A stretch of DNA of 64,000 bases. Source: Petaurus breviceps papuanus (Eukaryota; Chordata; Mammalia; Diprotodontia; Petauridae). The stretch spans positions 5,304,396-5,368,395 of the forward strand of contig JAMXIF010001118.1 of NCBI GenBank assembly GCA_028583685.1. The letters are read 5' to 3'. Of this stretch, positions 46,441-57,150 are shown piece by piece. The notes under the pieces are model-generated. The model ran no database searches, was not told where the DNA came from, and saw nothing but the letters and a program-made list of their open reading frames with translations. A program made the translations under genes and the position numbers. Position 1 is the first letter of the stretch. Every line of letters starts with the position of its first letter.

Positions 46441-47579
46441 CCCATTTTAAAACTTATTTTGATTTAGCCCTATTTTTAGTAACTCAGTCCATATAACATC
46501 TCAAGAGAAGGATGTGTGCTTATTCCTGAGAGATCAAATTAGTAGAAAAGCTTGACATCTGTGAGTTTTACCCAAAAAGGCTGGAATAGTAGAGAACAAG
46601 AATAACATTAAGAGGTCTCAGGGATGTCTCAGGGAGCAGTCAGGTGAGCTCAGGTCTCAAAGGCAGCAAAAAAGAGGAACATGAGAAAGAAACGAGTGGG
46701 GCATATTCTCTGTCACCATTTTGAATTTTACAGTGGGAACAGGGTTTTACTACCCACATCCCAAAAGTATTAGCAGGACAAATGAGCATGTCTGTGTTTT
46801 ATGCCCTTTAAAACTCTTAGAAGAAAGAGTTGAATTTAACACATTTTTTATTCCAAATGAGAGGTCATTCTCCATTAAATTTAGCTGAATTACTTTTCCT
46901 TTTGCCAATGACTACCTGAATCTCCGAACCACACCCACAGAAGCTGTTTCCATTCAAAAATGAGACACCACCAATGCCAAGAATTCATTGTCCTTGAATA
47001 GTGTCTGCTTCTTGGTTAACATGATAAAGTAGCTGTACATATTGGAGAATAGGAGCTAATGCTGATTAAGAAAGTGGGCTATTATAACATCTATAGCATT
47101 TCAATATCTCCTGACATTTAACTCAGTCTCGTTGTACAGTACAATACACCATTTATTCCCAGGCGACAGATTGATGGATCTATTCTAAAAGACCATCACG
47201 ATCACTTTAGAATCACTACTATTGCTTTTCTGCTTGATTATGTCTGAAGACTTCTTTTCTACTCCAGCCCTCCTAAGGCTTCCCTTTCATTCCACTACTA
47301 CCAACACAGATACACATGTCTATAGCTGATGACCCAGCTCTGCAAATAATCCCAGAATGTGTTTCAGAGGGTTATTTGCTGACTTGACTAGTAAAGGTAC
47401 TGTATTGTTTATCAATTGAGTACTTTAATTGCTCTGAGAGAAATATACACAGAGATTAACTCAGGACCTTGATCATGCCTTCCAAATTTTGGATTCCTTG
47501 GATATAAACAACTGCTTGGTAATAACTTGGTTTCCAGTTCAAAGCCAGGAGATATGCTGATATAGTAAAAAAAAAAAAG
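46441..47579. other. No recognised feature
   Basis: Unassigned. No repeat, exon or RNA gene recognised. Confidence 0.4.
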
Positions 47580-47727
47580 TGCTACTTTTATTATGAAGGA
47601 GATTTGGGTTAAAATTTTCTAGCACTATCTGCCATATAATTCTGGTTAAGTCACTTGAGCTTTATAATCCTCAGCTTCCTCATCTCTAAAATGGGGATAA
47701 TAATGACAGTAGCAGAGACACCATTTA
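47580..47727 (+). repeat. MIR-type SINE (sense)
   Basis: 'ggttaagtcacttgagcttt', 'cctcagcttcctcatctcta' and 'aatggggataataatgacag' match the MIR core and 3' part. Confidence 0.7.
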
Positions 47728-48377
47728 ATCCAGCAAAATATTTATTAAGTGCCTATATATAAAGCCATGCATGAGCAACTTTCCAGAGGACTGCTGCTGT
47801 GAACAACTTTCAAGGTTCTTATTACATCTTATAGTGAACACTGTATTCAATAGCAAATCAGAGCGAAACATTCACAGAAAATCAAGGCACAGCATTCACA
47901 ATGTTACAACTTACCATAAAAAAATCAAAATACAGCATTCACCATGGCACAACTCAACAGCATATCACTAAAATGGCCACATAGTTTTCACCAACGCAGT
48001 CACAAAGTTTGGAACAAAGTACAATTATTTCATAAATCAATCACTTGGTAACTCAATAATTCAATCATAAAGTACAAAAGGTCAAAGTCCTCCACCCATG
48101 GGGCACACTAAGTTACAAATCAGTCACTACTCACCCATCAGTCACAACACTTAAGGGGTAGTGGGAAATACACAAGCCATCCACCCCTAGGTCACTAGTA
48201 AATTATAATTTCAGTCACTACTCAGTACCCATGAAGAGGTCTTTTCATCTTGACTCAGGGTAGACTTTAAACTTCCATGCCTCCTTTTCCATGGTCCCAG
48301 CTCCCACCCAAAGGTAATCAACTGCCACCTGATGAGTTCAAAGGCAGATAGCTCCCAGCTCCTTGTCTAGCTCTCTG

Positions 48378-48959
48378 TGAAGTTCCTGCTCCATATTGGA
48401 GCCCACAGTGTCCAATGCATCTCAAATCCTTCACATTCTCTGTTTCTGGGAAGAAAAGGCTCAATAAAGCCACAAGAACATTCATGCACATTAACAAAGC
48501 CACAACGACATGTGTAAAGAATACTGACACCACAGTCATGCTTCCTCAGTCTTCAGCAGCTTCAGCTGGCCCTTGGAAATCTTCAGCAGCTCCTGCAGCT
48601 CTGTTATCAAAATCAAAATCAATTTCTCCCATTCTCAAAATCAAAACCACTTTCTCCCATTTTCAAAATCAAAATCACTTTCTCCCATTCTAAAAATCAA
48701 AATCACTTTCTCCATGGAAATTCCAATCCAACAGCAGCAGCCTAGCCTTCAGATGCTCATCCCAAGAAGTTCTGACTTTCTCAACAGAGGTTTTTCCTTA
48801 TATACAGTATTGCTCCTCCTTGTTCAGCCCCTTCCTGTTACGTTAGCAACAGGGGTGCATAACTTCTCTTTCTTTAACAGAGGCTTAATTTGAAGCTAGG
48901 TGTGAAGTACCTCTCAGCTTAGCAATACAAAGGGATCTTCAAATTTCATTACTATTACA
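48378..48959 (-). mobile_element. Probable LTR of an endogenous retrovirus (antisense)
   Basis: The minus strand starts TGTAATAGTAATGAAATTTG at 48959, like the LTR starts at 61731 and 60334. A TATATAAGG box lies near 48800-48808. The 3' part ends near 48378 with 'ggacactgtgggctccaata', comparable to the LTR ends of the other two. A 28-bp minisatellite lies inside. The remaining insertion, 47757-48377, is unassigned and could be internal element sequence. Treat as an old, broken fossil. Confidence 0.4.
48608..48719. repeat. 28-bp minisatellite, four units
   Basis: Four tandem units of the form CAAAATCAAAATCACTTT plus CTCCCATTCT, each with 1-3 differences, the last slightly shortened. It sits inside the probable antisense LTR. 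Confidence 0.95.
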
Positions 48960-49040
48960 CTATGTACAAGAAATTCTTCTAAACACCGAGGATAAAATTA
49001 ATAATAAAAAAGATTGTGTTTGGACTTAAGGAGTTTACAA

Positions 49041-50164
49041 TCTAGTGGGAGGAGACAGCACCTAGAAGGAAGGAAGAAAAGAAGGGGAAGGGAATATGAG
49101 GAGATCAGGGTGGAATACCTGGGTGGGACATCTTGGGACACCAGGGTAGGGACAACCTGGGATGCCAGGGTCTGGCATCTTGTTCCTTGGAGTTTGAACC
49201 CAGTAGAGCAGAATTTTCAAAGTGGAGTGAGTTGAGAGTTTCAGTTTCTGCTTTCTGTAAAGAAAGACATAGGGAAGAGTGTGGTACTCCACCTTCCAGC
49301 CCTGCATTAAAAATAAAGAGTTTGCTGAGGGAGGTAGGGTCAGTCAAGGTTTGAGTGAGCAAGATCATGATGACATTAGAAGCAGTTAGCTGATCCTGGG
49401 ATGGGAATCTTTGTTTCATGGAATTGAAATTAGGCAGAACAACAGATGCAAAGTGGAGTGAGTGCCAAATGAAATAATATTATAAAAAGCTTTTGTAAAC
49501 CCTAAAACACTAGATAAAGTCAGCCATCATTAAATGAACTAACATTTATTACATAACAGGTGCCACAATCCAGACTTAGAAGTGGTAGCAAATTATGCTT
49601 ACAGCTGCTTTAACATTCTTCCTCTGGAAGCAACAAGCAGTTCTGAATTCTGCTAGGAAGACAGAGAGAGGAAGGTATTCTGTGTTTGTGTTCTGGGACA
49701 CTTGGCATGCTTAAAAATTAACATTTTTTAAAAAATATTTATGCATGTTACTAGAAACTCAGTTTATCTTCCATATGTACAGGATGAATTATAATGTTTG
49801 CTTGGTCAACAGGTTAAAAGTACTGAATATTTCTGGTTGAGAAGAGCGTCTTTGGAGAGCAATGGAAAAGAAGGCCTGCCAACTATGGTCTGCCTCAGTG
49901 TAGTTCTTGAGTGACACAGATGGCAACGAAATTTGGTCTTTAAAAATTCCAAAATGCCAGAAATCTTGCTTATATTTCAATTACCTTCTAGGTAAAACAA
50001 GATACATGAATTAGGTTCGTTCTCGAGGAGTGTTTCATCTCTTCTGAGTTTCCCTTACAGAGCTAGAAGAAATCAAAGGCAAGAGGTCAATGCTCAGGGA
50101 GATAAAATTGGTGGTCTTTGTTGCTAATGGAGCAAGACTAGTGATGTTTGCAAAGGATCAAAGA
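49041..50164. other. No recognised feature
   Basis: Contains a short local repetition of 'gggacaccagggta/gggatgccaggg' near 49125-49175. The overlapping frames here have no recognisable domain. Confidence 0.4.
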
Positions 50165-50340
50165 GTGGGAAAGCAGGAAGAGAATTTAGAGGTTAGCTAA
50201 TTTTAGGATCTCATTTCAGTGATGAGAAAACAAGTAAAGAGACTTTATATAACTTCTATATGGCCTAACAGATCACTAATGAAAGAGTCTAGTTTAAGGT
50301 TCCTATTTTCTGGTTACACAACACCAATACCATGTTATCT
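50165..50340 (-). repeat. Possible MIR-type SINE (antisense)
   Basis: 'gagaatttagaggttagcta', 'tctcatttcagtgatgagaa' and 'aacaagtaaagagactttat' fit a decayed antisense MIR. Confidence 0.45.
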
Positions 50341-51013
50341 AACATGAATGCCCTTCTTTGAATAAACCTTATGTTAGGCACCTTTAAGTTCTGGATTGTC
50401 AGTAAATGTGAATTTAAAGCTGAATGAAAGAGGATAGAAGAGAGAGTAGGGAAGTTATTGTATGTATCATACCTAAAACAAGATTTGAAACCAAGAAAGT
50501 GCAAAAATCATAAATAAAACCCTAAATCTATCAAGTATTTTATCTCACTGTATTCTGCAGCCACCTTAATGGCATGGTTTAGAGGAGTAGAAAGTCCCAT
50601 CTATCCCAGCATATCTCCTCCAGCAACTTACCATGAGACATGTAATTCCCAACATTAGGATTACTCCTAATAAATTTCAAATATCCTTCCTGGAGGAGTA
50701 ACACAGCAATACGTTGAAAATAATTCATACTTTATTTACCACAAAAAGGGAGTCTCATAAGAGAAGAAAATATAAACAGAATAGGATTTGAGACTATGAG
50801 AAGACATGGTTCAGAAAAAAAGAAATTGGGCACATGGCATCTTGAGACCTTTATATTGTGAAAAACATACTGCTTATTTCTTCTCCTCTTTCTTCCTCTC
50901 TCCTTCTTCCTTTCATTCCTCCCTCTGGAATCAAATCCTAATACTGCTACTTAGTATCTCTGTGATTTTGGGAAAGTTATTTCTCTTCCCTTTCTTGGTC
51001 TCCTTCCCCTCCC
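50341..51013. other. No recognised feature
   Basis: Pyrimidine-rich towards 50880-51010; otherwise unassigned. Confidence 0.4.
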
Positions 51014-51426
51014 TACCATGTTTCCCCAATAATAAGACACTGTCTTATTAATTTTTTTGGAAAGAAAAACACCAGAGGGCTTATTTTCAGGGGAGGGCTT
51101 ATGTTGTCCTCCCTCAGCTCTCCTCTGGGGCACTGCTATCAATGGCACCAGCAAGCAAATCACTGGGGAAGAACAGGATGACGCGCTCACTGCTGCAGCT
51201 CTGATTGGATGCAGCTTGGAGCATGGCGTGCGTTTCACTGGGGGGTGGGGGGATGGTGCATACAGAGGGTACCGTAATGTAGCGTGTAGCGCAGGGGATC
51301 ACCTTCACTACAGTAGCAATCTCAATAGGGTTTATTTTCGGGGGAGGGCTTATTTTAGAGGAATCTTACACAGTCAGGGGAGGGCTTATTTTCGGGATAG
51401 GTCTTATTAACGGGGAAACACGGGTA
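51014..51426. mobile_element. TA-flanked non-autonomous DNA transposon with ~24-bp TIRs
   Basis: The left end is CCATGTTTCCCC plus 'aataataagac'. The right end, reverse-complemented, is CCCGTGTTTCCCC plus 'gttaataagac', so the terminal inverted repeats match at about 20 of 24 positions with one gap. A TA dinucleotide lies outside each end (51014-51015 and 51425-51426), the usual Tc1/mariner-superfamily target. The body, 409 bp, repeats 'agggcttattttcgggg'-like motifs near both ends and has a GC- and CpG-richer centre (51160-51300) unlike its AT-rich surroundings. No transposase is encoded. Confidence 0.75.
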
Positions 51427-52236
51427 GTACTAGAAGTGTATTGAAGTTCTCTTTATGTAAGGACAGGGAATCCATGCGGGGATAGCTCAGAGATCAAGAT
51501 GTCTCCATATGAAACCAAATTTTGAAGCTTCAGAAATAAAACAAGGACTGGTTCAGTCCACTGAAAATTGCGTTTGCCCACATGTCACATAAGGAAGGAT
51601 CTTGTGATGAGCTCATTCAAGTTTTATAATTATTAGTTTCAGTGTATATGTATGTTTATGTTTATATGTATATGTATATATGTGTATGTATAAATGCACA
51701 TGTAGATACACATGAATACATATGTGGGTGCATAAGTGTGTACATATGCATATGTACATATAGACATATATTAATATCTTTTCTTTAATTGATCATAAGT
51801 TCTTTTGAAAACTCACTTCAAGTTTGAGCATATGAAGGCAAAAAGGGGAAATTATAGGGATTGTCCTGAATGAGTTCAATTAAGAACCAAATCACTTATT
51901 AAATGAAAGAGTTCTAAGAAGAAAAAATATTTTTTGCTATTATAAAATCCTTTGTAATGTTAAATCAACTGGATTTAGATTTTAAAAAATGGAGGATTGT
52001 GGAACTGCGGGTGTCGCTTCAAGATTTTACAATATACCCAGCTTTGCTTTATTATTATAAAAAATAAATAAACTTTTTTTTTCCAAAGGGAGAAATTGCT
52101 TATTGTTGAGAAACGATGGGATATATCATAAAAAAGAGTAACATTGTCAAGCTTGAAACTTTTAAGGTCAATAGAAAATATAGAGTGTCAACTATTCCAC
52201 CTTTCAAATTCCTGTGGGCATGCACCCCATATCCTC
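51427..52236. other. Unassigned; (TATG)-rich tract
   Basis: An imperfect TATG/TACA-rich simple repeat lies at about 51640-51780. Nothing else recognised. Confidence 0.5.
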
Positions 52237-52251
52237 CATCACACACACATG

Positions 52252-52291
<40 letters not shown>
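52237..52291. repeat. (CA)n microsatellite
   Basis: An interrupted CA start, then about 16 uninterrupted CA units. Confidence 0.95.
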
Positions 52292-52292
<1 letters not shown>

Positions 52293-54064
52293 TCTCCTCT
52301 AGGTGACTCAATATTTGTTCTAAAGCTGATGTGAGAACAGCCACATCCTGAAACTCGTTTCCTACTGCGTGGTTTTCTTTCTATTTACTTTTTCATTTTA
52401 CTTTTGGCCTCTTTTATCTCTTTATCACCTTTCTTGTCTCCTTTCTTTATCCCATGTGAAAACATGTCAATGCAGACAGAATAGTGGGAGTATAGAAAGC
52501 AACCCTGACCTTCGCTTGCACAGTCTAATTTCTCATCTTGCCTGAGAACCAATGATTATATTTCAAGTACAAGATTTCACTACAGTTATTGTTGTGAATT
52601 TAGTAGATACCATGTTTCTATGTATGCAATCAAATTTATGCAGGCAGCCTGGTTTATATAGTCTGTTATACATCATTCTCTTATCCCTAGACATGCCATT
52701 TATTTTCTCTGGACATCAGTTTCCTTACTTGTAAAATATCTGCCTGAAATCAGGAAGCTATTTCAGAGATTTCTTACAACTTTAAAAATGTAGGTTTTTT
52801 TTTCATTAGACTAAAATATTTAATCACTTGGCTTCTCTGAAGTTTAGGGTAGCCTCCAAAGGCATAGAAGGATTTTTCTTTTGTTTCTGTATTGTCATTA
52901 TAGAGTATGGCCATTGCTCTGTCTAAATTAGATTGATTATGGCAATTGGCCTTGTCCATGTCAACCATATATTTAGACCTGGCCATAATGGAGAGCAAGG
53001 TTATACCAGAACATAATTAATTATTTTCCCAGTAACTTGTGGAGTGACCTTTACTTCTTGGACTTTTCTGATGGGACAGACTGTAATAGTTACCAGCTAA
53101 CTACCTAATGATGTCCTAGTGGCTTAATAAAATGAGATTTTGTCAGAACTGTTTTGTAGATGTTGCTGCAGCCTATGATGCAGTGTCTTATCCAAGAATG
53201 GTATTTGGGATTAAGTCATAAATTATCATTACATCTATAAATGTTCCAAATGGGGATGGTATTGACAAAAAAAGAAGGGAAGAGAGCGTGATTTTTCTCT
53301 ATGATCCTACAAATATTTTAAAATTTTGCAAACGCTATTTGGAAACAACATAGTTTATTCCTGAATTGAAGTAAGATGGCCTGTTTCTTTGTGCAAGCAG
53401 AGGTTGTTCAGTTACACAGACTGTAGTTAATGCAGAAGTCCTATGGATGCTCAGAACCTTAGGGAAGACAGTCCTGTTGATGAGGGCAGAGGGCATTATA
53501 CCTCTGCTCCTCGTATCCTCCATGGGGAAGAAGATGTTTTTCTCATTTTCAGTTCAAAAGACTGAACTGCAGCTTATACCTAGAATATTAATGATAAATA
53601 TTTTACTGTATTAGAATTTAGATACTATAGTAGGACCTTTGTTTCTCCTTATGGAACTAAGTGAAATTATACAAAACTGAAGGTTATACATAGAATGGTT
53701 TTCCCAAAATTTTTTCTCATACCATTTTTTTTGAAAACACAATTTTAAGAGTGATTCTTAGAATACAAAGTCAATGTTTATTATTTAGAGAATTTTTTGA
53801 AAAGAAAGACAGAGAGAAGGAGAATAGGGGAAAGAATAAAAAATCTTAAAAGCAGCCTTGTTTAAATTTAAAATCCTACTTGTTATTTCTTGACATCATT
53901 ATATCTTAAAAAAAATACCCTCTTGGAAGTATCGTTTACCTATAGGTCTTTGGATGAAAAATTACTATTAAGAAATTGAGTTTGTCTCCAATTCTCTTCA
54001 TGAATTTATCACATTATTTTAGTATTTTAGGCTGAAATAGGCCATAGAGTTCATGGCATAATAA
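52292..54064. other. Unassigned; weak MIR scrap
   Basis: A MIR-like piece ('catcagtttccttacttgta') lies near 52690-52790. No other family or exon recognised. Confidence 0.4.
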
Positions 54065-54135
54065 GGTTATAGAATTATAGATTATAGATTTAAAGTTTGA
54101 AGAGACTTCAGAGATCATCTTGTCCTCTAGTCCAA
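54065..54135 (-). repeat. MIR-type SINE fragment (antisense)
   Basis: 'agattatagatttaaagttt' followed by 'gaagagacttcagagatcat' fits the antisense 3' part of MIR/THER1. A short (TTTA)n follows at about 54141-54160. Confidence 0.6.
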
Positions 54136-54254
54136 ACATATATTATTTATTTATTTATATCTATATCCATCTCTCTCTCCCTCTCTCCCAGCCTCACATA
54201 AGTTCAAGATGACATGATATTTTGAATACAATGAATGAACCTCACTGGTTGACC

Positions 54255-54345
54255 AGTCAGTCAACAAATAAGCCAGGTAATATACCATAACCTAGGAATA
54301 CAAAGAAAGGCAAAAACAGTACCTGCCCAACCCCATACATCACTG
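54255..54345 (+). repeat. MIR3/MON-like SINE fragment (sense)
   Basis: 'cagtcagtcaacaaataagc', 'ataacctaggaatacaaaga', 'aaggcaaaaacagtacctgc'. Same type as 56823-57005. Confidence 0.6.
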
Positions 54346-54552
54346 TCACATCACTGATTTTGTAATCTTGGCCTTGGAGTCCAAATAACTTGCATTATGC
54401 TGGGGGCATTATTGCCACATGAAACTTGAGTTTTAAGGCAAACAATGAAAATATTCAACAAATTGACAGGGAGCTTTTTATAACAGTAGGATGAACAGGA
54501 TCAGTGAAGCTCATAGTAGGATACAAGCCACTGTAGAAACTCACGTGCATCA

Positions 54553-54554
<2 letters not shown>
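54346..54554. other. No recognised feature
   Basis: Unassigned spacer. Confidence 0.4.

Positions 54555-54597
<43 letters not shown>
54555..54597. repeat. (CT)n microsatellite
   Basis: About 20 uninterrupted CT units. Confidence 0.97.
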
Positions 54598-54598
<1 letters not shown>

Positions 54599-56257
54599 GC
54601 ACATAGCTGTGAATTTGCACTGTTGCCTACATGAAAGTGAAAATGAGTTTACTAATAAAACCGCAGGAAATTCTTGAAGTCATGAAAGTTAAATGCAATT
54701 GACTCTATCAGCATCCTTTCTTACTCTAAAAGTGGTTCTAGGTTGAGTAATAGTACCTTGTTTTAACATCTTTGGTCATATTTGTGCTTGCAGGTATTCT
54801 GTGTTTATCATTCCCCCTGTGTGTAGAAATAAATACCTTTCCCATGCCTTCATATTGCACATTGAGTAGAGAATCCAAGATATACCCTAAACTTGGGCAA
54901 CAAGATACATATATAATGAACAGAACTTTTGAGAAAAATAAGAATAACCCCCCTCTTATTAGTGGTCAGCATCTCATGCCAGGACTAAAGTAAATTATGG
55001 TATCACTCACTCCCCCATTCCTGGAGGAGGGGAGTAGGCACAATGCCTCAGCTCCTCAGATCACACAACGATTCTTAATGTTAGACTTAGATAATTTTAT
55101 TTCGGTACTAAAATAAAAAGTGAAATGTTTCACTCCACCAAAAGATTTTAAGCACAACAAATGAGAATTTTTTTTCTAAGAGTCTTTAAAAATGCTTTTT
55201 CCCCCCAGCTGAGATTACAGAATGAATGAGATATGACACAGGTGAATAAAAGAATTCCAGAAATAGTATCTTGAGTTCCTTGACCACAAAGGTGTTGTTC
55301 AGCTCCAGCAGACTGTCTAGAAGGCACACACTCTATTTAACTTCCTTCTTTCCTATGGAAAGCCAAAAGAAAAGCCATCTGTAGATGATGGATATATGAA
55401 CTATGTCACAAAGGCTTAATAGCAAGATAATGTACTGACTTCAACATCCTGGAAACAACATCTAAGGGCAGATGGATAGTCTGAAAATCCAAAGACAGAA
55501 TGAAACCACAGATATTTTTTGATTTTCAATTCTACCCTTTCCAAGAGTAACATTCCATATCCAATGAAAATCCTTCATTTCTTTCAGGTAATAATATGCT
55601 ATGTCAAAGAGTAAGATCTTATTACTTTGCCATTGATTTGTCTTGGTGGTGGTGAAAGAATGAATTATGTATGACTCTGGAGAGCTGATAAAAAAAGATC
55701 CCTGTGCTTCAGTTTTCACTTTATTGACCACTTCAAATTCTGTTCACAGCAGTCCCTTTATTGAAGGGAGCTCCTAGAAATCCTTCCTGGTTGCCTGGGG
55801 TGGCTCCACCTTCTCATTTCTTCCAAGGTGGAATCTGTCATTAGCTTCCTCCTACAGTGTTGTTGGAGGGCATGGTTATCTTAGGACCTGGATTCTCATG
55901 AGGGAGAATGATTAAAAATCAGTCATCAGAGCAGCTTTGCAAATAGCAAGCAAGGGTTACAATTTGAGAGGAAAAAAAAGGACCTGCTTTTGTCTTTCCA
56001 TCTGAGGAAAGAAATATAGTTTAATATTAGACACTGGATATAAAAGCCATGAAAGATAAACTAAAAAAAATACCATATTTCAGTCAGAAAAGCTAGGTTC
56101 AAATATATATTACTTTCTTCTTTTTTCAACGTAAATTTGGATAAATAAATAACATTCTCTGGGCCTATTTTTCCTCATCTGTAGAAGATTTAATGCAAGA
56201 AATGAGTGGGTTTTTTGAAATGTTTTTTAATTGTTTCTTTTGGTCCAATGAGGTACC
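54598..56257. other. No recognised feature
   Basis: No repeat family, exon or RNA gene recognised over about 1.6 kb, which makes this one of the longer stretches with no repeat I can recognise. Confidence 0.4.
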
Positions 56258-56488
56258 AACAGATAGCATACTGGTTCTTGAGTTAGGAAGGCCTGAGTAC
56301 CAATTCTTCCTTAGAGATTTATTAGCTATGTGACTCTGGAACAATAATTTAACCTGTCTGCTTCAGTTTCCCAAACTGCAAAATGAAGACGATTATATCA
56401 ATTTCCTCCTAGTTCTAGTATGAGAATCAATTAATATTTATAAAATGCTTAGCAGAGTTCCTGACCCATAGTAGGCACTTAACAAATG
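56258..56488 (+). repeat. MIR-type SINE, near full length (sense)
   Basis: 'ttcttgagttaggaaggcct', 'tattagctatgtgactctgg', 'ctgcttcagtttcccaaact', 'tttataaaatgcttagcaga', 'gttcctgacccatagtaggc', 'acttaacaaatgct'. Its 3' end runs straight into the TTCC tract. Confidence 0.85.
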
Positions 56489-56650
56489 CTTCCTTCCTTC
56501 CTTCCTTCCTTCCTTCCTTCCTTCCTTCCTTCCTTCCTTCCTTCCTTCCTTCCTTCCTTCCTTCCTTCCTTCCTTCCTCCCTTCCTTCCTCCCTCCCTCC
56601 CTCTCTCCCTCCCTCTCTCTCTCTTTTTCCTTTCTTTCTTTCTTTGTTTC

Positions 56651-56716
<66 letters not shown>

Positions 56717-56787
56717 TTCTTCTTTCCTTCTTTCTTTCTTTCCTTCTTCCCTTCTTTCTTTCTTTTCTTCCTTCCTTCTTTCCTTCA
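56489..56787. repeat. Long polypyrimidine microsatellite (TTCC)n/(TTTC)n
   Basis: About 300 bp of pyrimidines with only three G interruptions (two TTTG units among TTTC repeats and one at the end). (TTCC)n at about 56489-56580 changes to CCCT/CTCT units and then (TTTC)n. Read on the other strand it has the same unit order as the tract at 18385-18755. Confidence 0.97.
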
Positions 56788-57150
56788 GATAACTTTGGCA
56801 GTCCAGTGAAATCTATGGACCTTTAATAAGCTTGTATTAAGCACCTACCATATACCAGTCACTGTGCTAAGCTATGGGAATAAAATATGAAAAAGAAAAC
56901 AAGAAACACAGGCCCTGCCCTCAAGGAGCTTACAAATTAATGGAGAAACACAAAACACAAAAGGAAGTTGAAAAGAGGTAGGAGGATCCAAAGGGCTACC
57001 CAGTGTGGGGACATGTTCAAACCAAGCAGAATTGCTAATTAAAGTTGGAGAGTTAGCTCCTTGTCGTGTATTGAAAAGCATAAAATAAAATACATCAGAT
57101 TATAAAGAAATCAATTTTACTGAAAAATAGTGATCAATATAAAAACATAC
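56788..57150 (+). repeat. hAT-like repeat split by a MIR3/MON-like SINE
   Basis: The left part at 56788-56822 is 'ataactttggcagtccagtg' with 'aaatctatggacct'. The right part at 57070-57150 is 'agcataaaataaaatacatc' and 'agaaatcaattttactgaaa'. The same two blocks are contiguous at 46283-46400. The intervening 56823-57069 holds a sense SINE: 'gtattaagcacctaccatat', 'ccctgccctcaaggagctta', 'caaattaatggagaaacaca'. Confidence 0.6.

Larger units (their letters stand above)
47728..49040 (+). repeat. MIR3/MON-like SINE split by a ~1.2-kb insertion
   Basis: The left part at 47735-47756 is 'caaaatatttattaagtgcc' plus 'tatat'. The right part at 48960-49040 is 'ctatgtacaagaaattcttc', 'ggacttaaggagtttacaat' and 'ctagtgggaggagaca'. 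Together they fit one SINE of the type also at 56823-57005. The right boundary coincides with the LTR-like start at 48959. The left boundary is unclear. Confidence 0.55.

Noticed and set aside
49062-49419. Overlapping 73-104-codon frames on both strands
   Set aside because: No recognisable domain, and the frames overlap on opposite strands as expected for chance in a GC-richer patch.
51057-51410. 117-codon plus-strand frame
   Set aside because: It lies wholly inside the non-autonomous DNA transposon; repeated 'FRGRAYFRG' text mirrors the element's internal DNA repeats.
56486-56809. 107-codon frame of Pro/Ser/Leu/Phe on the plus strand
   Set aside because: It is a translation of the TTCC/TTTC tract.
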